NCBI GenBank assembly: GCA_021201735.1
Contig: JAJQEJ010000035.1
Span: 1 to 43,624, forward strand
Direction: 5' to 3'
Source of the DNA: Oscillospiraceae bacterium
GTDB taxonomy: Bacteria; Bacillota; Clostridia; Oscillospirales; Oscillospiraceae
DNA length: 43,624 nucleotides
In this document: positions 27,101 through 35,228 of the stretch, in pieces
How the letters are laid out: each line of letters opens with the position of its first letter
Numbering within the stretch: position 1 is the first letter of the stretch
The notes under the pieces: model-generated
What the model was told of the DNA's origin: nothing
The model's database searches: none
The model's input: only the letters and a program-made list of their open reading frames with translations
Made by a program: the position numbers and the translations under genes

Positions 27101-30100
27101 CAGGGTAATGGTGTGGTTTCCCCCCTCAAAGGTGCCGGTGAAGCGGTTTGAGTCCGTCCCAATGGCGGTGGGCCAGCTGGTCAGGGTAATATCATTTGCC
27201 AATGTCACCTGCAGAGAGGAATATACATCGTTGTTCACCAGCGTAACGAGCTGCTTGAGCTCCGCTTGGTTGTAGATGGTGATGGAGCTGTTTGCCTCGA
27301 GATTGCCGCCGCTCGAGGTGTTGATGCGCGTCCACTGCGCATACAATGTCAGCTCATGCTCCTCCGCCGGGGCGAGACTTGATCCAAAGTCCCACTTTTC
27401 ACCGCCTGATGCCGCGGTGTACCAGCCGGCAAAGGAATAGCTGGTAAAGGAAACGTCCGGAATGGTACAGCTCGGATCATCCGGCTTCGGCACGGGGTTC
27501 GACTGGCTGACGTACACCACGTCATAGGCAGAAGTGCTCACTGCGTCCGCCGGTATGTTGGGGTCATAGGTCACCGTCACCCGGTTGATCCACTCCCAGC
27601 CGGCATAGACTGTGAAGTCCTCAGCCACCGCGGTTGCAAAATTAAATTGATTGATAGCCTCCGGCTCCCGATACCAGCCGGTAAACGCATATATTTCGCC
27701 GTTTGTCCCAACGGTACGCACTGCGTCCACCGGTTTTGCCACCATGTCATATGCATTTACTGTGCACGCAAGTATCGACTGTGTGCCGATCCAGCCGCCC
27801 TGTGCATCAAAGGTAACTGTGAATTGTGCGCTGCCGTCAACCTCCGGCTTGAATATTGTCTCAATATGGAGATCCTCCGCGGGCATGGTAAACGCATGCT
27901 CCGCCACCTGATTTGTACTGTAGTCGGCGGTTTCACCGCACACCTCCAGCAGGACAAGCACATAGCCGGACTGTTGGTTCTCTACCGCTAATTTGACCGT
28001 TTCGCCCTGCCTTGCGTAGATCGCCTGCGCCTCGCTTTCCGCCAACGTAACCGGCGTCAAAACACCGTCACCGTCCGCTTTGAGCTGCGCCCGGTCGCCG
28101 TTTTCCATGTCCATCTGATAGATTGCGTGGCCCGCTTCCAGCGCAGGATATGCCCCGGTCTGTGTCCACACCTCGCTCCGCGTGTCACCACCGCCGCCAT
28201 CGAGCAGCCAGGCAACCTCGCCGGAAGCAAACGCCGCCTGCGTCATACTCTGCGCAATACTCGTGTCGCCCGGGTCTTCTATCGCCCCCTCCAAATAGTA
28301 GTTGGTCAGACCGGCACCTTGGGGAACCGCTGCTATCGCGCCGATACGCACACTCCCCGTGCCGCCGGTCACCGCCCCCACATTGTAGCTGCTCTGTACC
28401 GCCACGGTTGCGCCTGCTATTCCGCCGATATAATTGCTGCTGCCACCGCCTGCGTAGATTGCGCCGGTATTATAGCCGTTGTTTACGGTGCCTGTCGTCC
28501 CGATCAGGCCGCCGACATAACAAGTGTAGGTGTTCTGCCCGGTCAGCGCTGTCGCGGAAAGCGCCCCGTGGTTTTCACTGCATGTCACGCTCGCAACGCT
28601 CACGCTGTATCCCTGTCCGACCATGCCGCCCATACGGATGGAACCCACCGTTTCCGCCTGCAAATCGCCTTCGTTGCAGCTCCACTGCACACTTGCATAA
28701 CGTGCATACCCTGCGATGCCGCCGATGGAGACATCCGTACTGCCCGTCATACTGACCGCGCCCTCGTTGCGGCAGGCGCTGATGACTGCGGCGGTGTTGG
28801 CCGCGCTGCCATACAGATAGGCGGCAATGCCGCCGGTATACAGGCCGCCGCTGATGTCTGCCCGGTTCACGCAATTTTGGATGGTCGTACTCCCCGCAGC
28901 GTATCCGATAATACCGCCGGTATAGTCACTGCCGCCAACCACACACCCTTCCACCGTCAGATTCTTGATTGTGGCGTTCTGCGCATAGCCGAACAGTCCC
29001 TGATATGTCGTGGTCAGGCCGGAAATCCACAGGTTGCTAATGGTCTCCTCCCCGCCGTCAAAGGTTCCTTTGAAGGGGTTATCGCTTGTGCCGATGGGGG
29101 TGAGCCACTGCACCAGATCGTCTGCCGTAAGGTCAAGACTGTTTCCCAGTGTTACGGTTTTGCCGGAAAAGTCCACAGCGCCATAGGTCGACGTGCCGTT
29201 TACCAGATTCGCAAAGCCCACCAGCTCCGCTGTCGTGGTAATGACATAGGGATCCGCGCCTCCGGTATACCAGTCATAGTCCGCGTACAACGCACTGGAT
29301 GTCTGCCACAGCGCCGCCAATGTCATGTTTTCTGTCACGGCGCTGGTGAAATCATATCGCTCCGCACTGTATACGGGGGTGCCATTGTCCTCCCCCATCA
29401 GCCGGTACCAGCCCAGAAAATCATACCCGTCTCTTGTCGGCTGCATCGGCTCTGTTGCCGTCTGCAGATAGGGCACGGTCTGCTCGGCGTCGGCCGTCAC
29501 GCCGCTGTCGTTATATACAAACAGGATGGTGCATTGCACCTGCGTCCAATTCGCATAGATATCCATATCCCCGCTTACATAGCTCGCCAGATCAAACGGG
29601 TTGCCGGTGCAATCCTCGGTGAGATACCAGCCGGAAATGACATAGCTGCCCAGTGCGTCTGAGCGGGGATTTGTAAGCGTTTCACCGCTGTGCACCCCCA
29701 CCCGGACGGTATTGCTCTGTCTCGTAATACTGTCTGCGATGCTGCTTTCATTGAAGTGGAAGGTAACCACATAGTCATATCCGGCGGTGGTGCTCTCCAC
29801 ACTGCTATCATAGAAAACAGGATAGCCGCCGGGATTGTATACATACGCATAGCCCAGCTTCTCTATAAACGCCTCCGCCTGCATCTGTGCGGCAGTCATG
29901 GAGGTGATCGCATAGCTTGCGGTTCCCGCGCTTAACGCAAGCATATAGTTATTGACGTAAACCCCCAGCCCGTTTCCGGAGATCGCAAGCCCGGTCTCGC
30001 CCGCCGTGTAGGTGTTATAAAACGCGCCGGTGGCGCTTCCCACGCCCGCGATGCCTCCAATATATAATGTTCCGGTCTGTTCCGGCTGCGTAAACGTGCC

Positions 30101-33100
30101 CCAATTGTAACAGTCGCCGACATCAGCCGCCGTATAGCCGACCAGACCGCCTACCCTGTAAGCATTGGTGGTGTATTCGCTTTGCCCTATGATATCCCCT
30201 GTGTTATACGACTTATATATCCCGCCACTCGCAGCGCGGCCGACCACGCCGCCAACATAGGAATACTCCGGCATATCAGCCGGCAGGGTATACGTCAGTG
30301 CGCCGGAATTACCGCTCGTCGTTACCACGCCCTCCAGCCAACCGACAAGACCGCCCAAATAGACAACCCTGTAGTTCGTTGTTGTGGCATAGGTGACGTC
30401 AATAGCCGCGTCGGAATATACATTTTCTATCCGCCCATAGTGCCTGCCCGCCACGCTGCCGACATAAAAATCGGAGGTGCCGGTATAGGTCACATCTATG
30501 TATCCTGCCATCGTTAAATTTTGTATCGTGCCGGTACCTCCATACCCGAACAGACCGTAGTTACTGTCCGTTACCGTGGTACTGACATCAAACGTAATGG
30601 TATGCCCGTTGCCGTCAAAATTCCCGTGAAACGGTAGGCTACTGGACGCTCCCACCGGCACCCACTCGTCATCAGAAATCGTCAGATCGTTCATCAGCGT
30701 AAAGCAGCTGCCTTCAAAAGACCTGCCTGTATTCACCATCATGGAAAGTGATTCCAGTTGTTCGAGTGTCTCAATGCGCAGTGGCGTTTCTGCCGAGCCG
30801 GTTCCCCCGCTAAAGAACGCGCGGTAGTGCACCGCCGTAATGGTCACAACCACATCGCTCGTGACCTGGCTCAGGGTATAGCTTCCATTGATGACCTCTT
30901 CCAGATGCCCGCCGGTCGTACTTACATCCGTAATGTAGTACCCATCCACCGCACTGACCAGAAATGCCAGCGTCTGGTTGGAGTAAATTTCCAGGTCTTC
31001 TCCGATCACGTCTACACCGTTCACCATAACCTGCACGTTGTCCCCCTCAAAGCGCAGGTTGTATGCAAGAATCTTTGTATAGGTGGCGGAAATTTCTGTG
31101 TCCGCTTCCACCAGCAGCGTATATCCGCTGTTGCCCTCCGTCAGTGTCAGTCCTGTGTCCGTGGTGACCTGATTGATTTCATAGCCGACCGGTGGTGTGA
31201 GTGTGAATGTAATCTCCTGCCCGTCGTATGCCTGTACCGACGTTACTGTCGTATTGTTAACCTGTACCGTGCCGTCTCCGACGGCAAAGGTCACGGTATA
31301 GGGTCCACGCGTGTCCTCACCATGTACCGGGTGATCATCCGCAGCGCCGGACGCCACCCATCCGTCATACCCGTTTGCGCGGGCCCACGCACCCAAGGCA
31401 TAGAGCAGCCTGCCCCGGTATGTCAGGGTTGTGCCGTCCGCCTGATTCAGGACGGACTGCGTATCGGAAAAGCTCCCGATGGATGTGAGCGCCGTATTTG
31501 TGGCGGAGCCCACCGCGGACGTAACGGTCACTTTATGCCCATCTATGTCCTCCGCATCCTCTGGGCTTTCCATCCAGTATGCGCAGGAAATTGTCAGCGT
31601 TCCATTGTCGCCTCTGCCAACAATACCGCCCTGGTATTGTGACCCGAAAGATGAGAATGTCCCCATATTGTAGCAATTCGTGATCTGTGTCGCCGTAGTC
31701 GCTGTCGCGCTGGCAATGATCCCGCCGACATATTCCGTAGCAATGCAAAGCGTGATAAGCGCACCGGTGTTGTAGCTGTTGTACACCTGTACCGTACTGC
31801 CCGTTGCGGACGATAGGATTCCGCCGGCCATTGCGGTCGTGTCGCTCGTTGCAGTCACCGCTCCGGTATTGCCGCAGTTTTTCAGCGTGCCGGTGTAGAT
31901 CATCCCGACTACGCCGCCTGCGTCGGCTCCGCGGTAGCCTTTGGTTTCGACCGTTCCTGCATTGTAGCAGTTGAGCACCTGTCCGTCAGAGAGAATACGT
32001 CCGGCCACACCGCCTGCCGTCGCGCCGCCCGTCGTTTCGCCGGGATCCAGCTCCGCATAGACGGAGCCGTAATTCTCACAGCCGGACAGATAGACACTGC
32101 CATAATTGGAGACTTGCAGATACCCCGCCACGCCGCCGACGTAAAACGATCCCACTTCTGTCGCCTCTATATCTCCATAGTTGGCACAGTTGATAAGCGT
32201 TGCGCCGTTATAACCGTGCCCTACAATCCCGCCGACATAATAGATGCCGGTTGTCATGACCGAAATATTCACCCGGCTGACGCAGTCTTCAAATGTCGTC
32301 ATACTGGCGGTCGATGTATTATAGGTGCTATAGGCGACAATTCCCCCGCCGCAGCCTTGCCCGCCGGTAACGGTAATGTCCCCGCTTATGTCAATGTCCC
32401 GCAATGTCGCGCCGCTGGCATAATTGAGAAACCCACAATATGCACCGGTGGTGCTATTCATGCGAAGCCCCGTAATGGTACAGCCATTCCCGTCATATAC
32501 ACCGGTAAACGGAGCCCCGCTGGCTCCGCCCCCTGTCCAATCATTATTGTTGAGATCGATATCCGCAGTCTGGATGTAATATGCGCTGCTGTAACCCGAC
32601 ACGGAAGCACGGCTGCGGAACAGCGCCAGCTGGGCCGGGGTTGCAATTTGATACGGATTTTCCTCCGTCCCGGTGCCCCCGTCAAACGATGTTGCGACCC
32701 AGCCGCTCCACGCGTCTTCGTCCAAGAGGACGATGCTCACCTCTGTGGTGCCTTCTACCGTAAATGTATACGTGCCATCTTCATTGGCCGCAAGTGTTAT
32801 CCCGTTGACCGTTATTTCCTGCAGTGAGGCGCCCTGTCTGGTCACGGTGACAGAAAAAGTGACCTCCTCTCCCGCCTGTGCGGATACTTTTGTCACCGTT
32901 TCACCGTCTATGCTCACCGTGGCACCGCCACCTGTGAAGGTAACCCAATACAGGGCCTCGCCCAACTGCGCCGTTTCTATGATAATTGTGATATCCTTCT
33001 GAACAAGCACGCTATACTGTCCTGATTCATCCGCCGTCAGTTCAGTGCCCGTATCTGTGCCTTCTGATTTTTCTGTTTCTGTATCTTCTGTGTCTGTACC

Positions 33101-35107
33101 CGTAGCCGTCTCTGTATCCACAACTGACACTTTCATAACTGTATAGCTTAAATCGGGATCAACGGAAAAATACAGCATGTCGCCGTCCTTGACGGTCGTG
33201 CTGTCTCCCACGGAAACGCCATCTATCATCACCGTCGCATTGGCTGCTTCAAATGTGACCGTGTGCGGCGCAGTTTCCCAGCCATTGTCGAAAACAGGAT
33301 ATCCATCCTCGTCGACGCCCCAGGTGCTGCCCACATTGCCCAGCACCCACGCGTTGAGCACCGTGAGCAATGTCCCCTGATAGGTCAATGTATAGCCCTC
33401 ATATGCTGTCACAGCTGTGTCAAAATCGGAAAATACGCCAATGGATTGCGCGACAAGCATCTCCCCCGATCCATCCGGAGGCAGCGTCCCGCTCTGGCTA
33501 TACAGGCAGGACGCGTTTACGCCTTCTGCGATGTATCCCAGCAGCGTTCCCTGATACAGTGTGGTGCCTGTACCGCTGAGGGACTGTTCACCGGTGCTGT
33601 ACCCATTTTTCAGGGAACTTGCGGCAGCCGTTATGTCAATGCGCCCGGCAAGGCCGCCAACATAACGGATCACCGACGTCCCTGCCGCGAGGTCCCCTCT
33701 GTTATAGATATTGTAGACGGTGCCGCCCGTGATACCACCCGCTACACCGCCAAGATAGATGGCTGCGGTGGATCCCGTGCCACTCTGTGGGGCAGAAATA
33801 TCCCCCATGTTATAGCTGTCGTACACGGTACCGGCTGTCATACCGCCCACCAAGCCGCCGGCATATACCGATGAGCTGGCTGTACCCACAATGGACGCTG
33901 AAACGGTGCCCAGGTTATAACAGCCTGATATCGTCCCGCTGTTTGCGCCGGCAATCCCGCCGGCATAATTCACATATTTGGTGTTAGCAGTTCCTGCTGC
34001 GTCCAATGCGCCGGTAAAACAACAGTCCTGTATCGTACCGACCGTGGTTCCTGCTATCCCGCCCACGTAAATGTTTTTAATGGCCGCGACCGATAGCTCC
34101 ATATCGCTGCTGCTCTCTTGGACGCTGCCGGAGCTGTGAAGATATCCCGCAATGCCGCCTGCATACAGGGAACTGGTGTTGGTGCTTACATCAAGCGCAA
34201 TTGCCCCGCTGACATTCACCTCTGTCACGGTGCCCCGCAGATAACCGAAAAGTCCCGTATATTCAGTCGTTGCGCCAGCCACACTCGTGATATACAGATT
34301 TTCGATCAGGTATCCCTTCCCCTCAAAGGTCCCCTTAAATATGTTGGCGGAATTTTCCGCGGTGCCAATGGGTGTCCATTCGATTGGTGTCGTGTCTGTA
34401 AGTGTCTCGTCCACCGGCGCAATGTTTTCCGCCGATTGCGTCGTGGCACCTGACTTCGTGTTTTTCTCGGAGGCGTCCGTGTCCTCCTGTGCGTCAGCTT
34501 CCTCCGTTTCCTCTGCTTGCGCGGTTTCCTCTGCTTCTTCTACCTCTTCTGTTTCATCCGGCTCGGCATCGGTTTCTTGCCTATCCTCCGTTTCTTCTTC
34601 CGCGTCCGTTTCCTCTTCCGCGTCCGTTTCCGGCTCCACTTCCAGCGCGGCATCCGGCTCCGCCGGCTCTTCCTCTTCCGGCTCGGCGTCTGCTTCCGGT
34701 ACTTCTTCCTCGTCCGGTTCCTCTGCTTCCGTCTCCTCATCCTGCGTGCTCTCCTGCCCGGATACGGATATGCCCTGCAATAGCTCGGCCGCTGTTGCGT
34801 CGGCGGCCGACGCCTCGGACACGCTGACATCAATGTCATTCCCAAGTGCAATTGTCTTGCCGCTAAAATCGGTGCCCCCATTTACAAGCTGTGCCAGCCC
34901 ACGCAGTTCGTCCGCCGTCGTAATCGTATAACTGGTTTCAGTGAGATTATCGTCATACCAGCTTGTATCAATTTCACTTTCTGTTGCCGCCCTTGTCTCC
35001 ATGGGATCGGAACTCGCCTTTGCCGTAAAAAACTGGGCGGGCAAAAGCTGCACCAGCAAAACCAAACAGAGGATTATGCTTGTTCCGGATGCAATCCGCC
35101 TTTTCAT
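24200..35107 (-). CDS. Giant GLUG/InlB-repeat surface protein with C-terminal membrane anchor
   Basis: This is a secreted protein of 3635 residues. The signal peptide is residues 1-32 (SIILCLVLLVQLLPAQ, cleavage near AKA-SSDP). Five GLUG beta-helix blocks each begin with a T.AEL..LA.LVN / F.GTFDG.GH.I segment, near 35000, 32690, 30780, 29270 and 27280. They are separated by InlB/Listeria-Bacteroides-type repeats (VTFDAQGG...FTGWYREPE...VYAGW). The first block is split by an acidic insert, residues about 108-225. After a Gly/Asp/Ser linker (GGDDGGDDGG repeats, about 24880-24500) the protein ends in a transmembrane helix (MVIVLICIAIAALLIFGGIY) and basic tail RYRRQRTEK. There is no SLH domain and no LPXTG motif, so it is held in the membrane, unlike its neighbours. 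Its start (ATG 35105-35107) has a GAAAGGA site at a longish 12 bases. Confidence 0.85.
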   Translation of the reverse strand: MKRRIASGTSIILCLVLLVQLLPAQFFTAKASSDPMETRAATESEIDTSWYDDNLTETSYTITTADELRGLAQLVNGGTDFSGKTIALGNDIDVSVSEASAADATAAELLQGISVSGQESTQDEETEAEEPDEEEVPEADAEPEEEEPAEPDAALEVEPETDAEEETDAEEETEDRQETDAEPDETEEVEEAEETAQAEETEEADAQEDTDASEKNTKSGATTQSAENIAPVDETLTDTTPIEWTPIGTAENSANIFKGTFEGKGYLIENLYITSVAGATTEYTGLFGYLRGTVTEVNVSGAIALDVSTNTSSLYAGGIAGYLHSSGSVQESSSDMELSVAAIKNIYVGGIAGTTVGTIQDCCFTGALDAAGTANTKYVNYAGGIAGANSGTISGCYNLGTVSASIVGTASSSVYAGGLVGGMTAGTVYDSYNMGDISAPQSGTGSTAAIYLGGVAGGITGGTVYNIYNRGDLAAGTSVIRYVGGLAGRIDITAAASSLKNGYSTGEQSLSGTGTTLYQGTLLGYIAEGVNASCLYSQSGTLPPDGSGEMLVAQSIGVFSDFDTAVTAYEGYTLTYQGTLLTVLNAWVLGNVGSTWGVDEDGYPVFDNGWETAPHTVTFEAANATVMIDGVSVGDSTTVKDGDMLYFSVDPDLSYTVMKVSVVDTETATGTDTEDTETEKSEGTDTGTELTADESGQYSVLVQKDITIIIETAQLGEALYWVTFTGGGATVSIDGETVTKVSAQAGEEVTFSVTVTRQGASLQEITVNGITLAANEDGTYTFTVEGTTEVSIVLLDEDAWSGWVATSFDGGTGTEENPYQIATPAQLALFRSRASVSGYSSAYYIQTADIDLNNNDWTGGGASGAPFTGVYDGNGCTITGLRMNSTTGAYCGFLNYASGATLRDIDISGDITVTGGQGCGGGIVAYSTYNTSTASMTTFEDCVSRVNISVMTTGIYYVGGIVGHGYNGATLINCANYGDIEATEVGSFYVGGVAGYLQVSNYGSVYLSGCENYGSVYAELDPGETTGGATAGGVAGRILSDGQVLNCYNAGTVETKGYRGADAGGVVGMIYTGTLKNCGNTGAVTATSDTTAMAGGILSSATGSTVQVYNSYNTGALITLCIATEYVGGIIASATATTATQITNCYNMGTFSSFGSQYQGGIVGRGDNGTLTISCAYWMESPEDAEDIDGHKVTVTSAVGSATNTALTSIGSFSDTQSVLNQADGTTLTYRGRLLYALGAWARANGYDGWVASGAADDHPVHGEDTRGPYTVTFAVGDGTVQVNNTTVTSVQAYDGQEITFTLTPPVGYEINQVTTDTGLTLTEGNSGYTLLVEADTEISATYTKILAYNLRFEGDNVQVMVNGVDVIGEDLEIYSNQTLAFLVSAVDGYYITDVSTTGGHLEEVINGSYTLSQVTSDVVVTITAVHYRAFFSGGTGSAETPLRIETLEQLESLSMMVNTGRSFEGSCFTLMNDLTISDDEWVPVGASSSLPFHGNFDGNGHTITFDVSTTVTDSNYGLFGYGGTGTIQNLTMAGYIDVTYTGTSDFYVGSVAGRHYGRIENVYSDAAIDVTYATTTNYRVVYLGGLVGWLEGVVTTSGNSGALTYTLPADMPEYSYVGGVVGRAASGGIYKSYNTGDIIGQSEYTTNAYRVGGLVGYTAADVGDCYNWGTFTQPEQTGTLYIGGIAGVGSATGAFYNTYTAGETGLAISGNGLGVYVNNYMLALSAGTASYAITSMTAAQMQAEAFIEKLGYAYVYNPGGYPVFYDSSVESTTAGYDYVVTFHFNESSIADSITRQSNTVRVGVHSGETLTNPRSDALGSYVISGWYLTEDCTGNPFDLASYVSGDMDIYANWTQVQCTILFVYNDSGVTADAEQTVPYLQTATEPMQPTRDGYDFLGWYRLMGEDNGTPVYSAERYDFTSAVTENMTLAALWQTSSALYADYDWYTGGADPYVITTTAELVGFANLVNGTSTYGAVDFSGKTVTLGNSLDLTADDLVQWLTPIGTSDNPFKGTFDGGEETISNLWISGLTTTYQGLFGYAQNATIKNLTVEGCVVGGSDYTGGIIGYAAGSTTIQNCVNRADISGGLYTGGIAAYLYGSAANTAAVISACRNEGAVSMTGSTDVSIGGIAGYARYASVQWSCNEGDLQAETVGSIRMGGMVGQGYSVSVASVTCSENHGALSATALTGQNTYTCYVGGLIGTTGTVNNGYNTGAIYAGGGSSNYIGGIAGATVAVQSSYNVGAVTGGTGSVRIGAIAAVPQGAGLTNYYLEGAIEDPGDTSIAQSMTQAAFASGEVAWLLDGGGGDTRSEVWTQTGAYPALEAGHAIYQMDMENGDRAQLKADGDGVLTPVTLAESEAQAIYARQGETVKLAVENQQSGYVLVLLEVCGETADYSTNQVAEHAFTMPAEDLHIETIFKPEVDGSAQFTVTFDAQGGWIGTQSILACTVNAYDMVAKPVDAVRTVGTNGEIYAFTGWYREPEAINQFNFATAVAEDFTVYAGWEWINRVTVTYDPNIPADAVSTSAYDVVYVSQSNPVPKPDDPSCTIPDVSFTSYSFAGWYTAASGGEKWDFGSSLAPAEEHELTLYAQWTRINTSSGGNLEANSSITIYNQAELKQLVTLVNNDVYSSLQVTLANDITLTSWPTAIGTDSNRFTGTFEGGNHTITLADGQSVSLFGDIRDTALVKNLNVFGDNLTAADYFGGIASLNRGTIYNCTADLTFTSGGGSTIGGIAARSYNTVQSCTVKMVVEEACTLYSNVGGVVGANSSNETTYPFVVDDCRLLPGSKIVATSGNVGGIVGSNSTNNNVETIEGYVRNCTAGELGGEETAVQGGGNVGGIVGYSQGNIYSCTNYANVRTVSTSSTSTSSYTGGVAGYMASPGMFTGVNNYGTVDSDGGYVGGLAGIYSRYNGTGWAHVTFADCNNYGDVTTTSGYRNFYTGGLFGALSETTITVQNVANYGKVESAVSYTGGITGMGGLYGTGVVNYGNVLGVSCVGGIVGGTGSSGAANIITGGSTDGTVVRNQGAVSGTANVGGIIGTSSSTAQITCVVNEGTVINTGNYTGGVLGYANGSATISNAVNEAYVSGATYTGGIAGRVYAVEKSENAGGVSGASYVGGIAGFATSKVETSVSKAEGGVEGTGNYVGGIAGYAVAVTNCASLAYISGLRQVGGVAGYGKVTYSYFYGDAPGFTTGYGGYIVGTGSAGHCYYTTGRTREEIGAINYDSTTGIEMPDEAFYSGEIAYLLDGGLATGSGSARSLIWTQGTEPPEIGTPEVYRLAIEGVDAAQASVTISVEDRTISSSESEEVGYGSVGFPVTVTVVGTSTAGEPTEVEVDGALYDRTTTTTYVLESIKADVMTWDSDKLAASSKSVDLADAVQEDGTVQFAMEQGNMLLHVTFKAETTDDDVLKDDGDDDGGGDNGGDDGGDDGGDDGGDDTNTGTGDNDDGGAGTGDGGSGSGSKGYGGSKAGGAGSSGDNSGGTGNNSPGTNSNPDDSDSQGTDPDADNNTVPKGDNGTSADTNPQDVNVEDVMGWVPPVTQAGDMDGVTVEAAQPDTGMQEGSNGGSEGGGAGLLQDEDTALEIPEDAQSEEIFKAVQNAVSQTSGMVIVLICIAIAALLIFGGIYRYRRQRTEK
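24796..24850 (-). repeat. 12-bp tandem repeats encoding GGDD
   Basis: Four to five copies of a 12-bp unit (tcaccaccatcg on the plus strand) encode GGDDGGDDGGDD in the linker before the membrane anchor of the 3635-residue protein. The copies are nearly identical and the unit keeps frame. Confidence 0.8.
34440..34785 (-). other. Acidic low-complexity insert inside a GLUG domain
   Basis: About 115 residues rich in Glu, Asp, Ala and Pro (EEEEPAEPDAALEVEPETD, AEEETDAEEETEDRQ) lie between FSGKTIALGNDIDVSVSE and IEWTPIGTAENSANIFKGTF. These two segments are normally adjacent in GLUG-region starts. The neighbouring proteins have similar acidic stretches, but directly after the signal peptide and before the folded part. 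Confidence 0.7.
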
Positions 35108-35184
35108 TTATTGAACCATTCCTTTCTTATGCGCAGCTTCAGATGCATTACATTCATTCCCCAGATACCTAAAAACAGGCAGCA

Positions 35185-35218
35185 CGGGAAAGGGGAGGAC
35201 TGCTCCTCTCCTTTCCCG
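35185..35218 (-). terminator. Hairpin after the 2689-residue gene
   Basis: A 15-bp stem with one mismatch (35185-35199 with 35204-35218) and a CTGC loop lies 10 bases after the stop codon. On the minus strand TGCTGCCTGTTTTTAGG follows, so the T run is about 10 bases away. It may reduce but not abolish read-through into the 3635-residue gene, 78 bases further on. Confidence 0.55.
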
Positions 35219-35228
35219 GTCTGATTGA

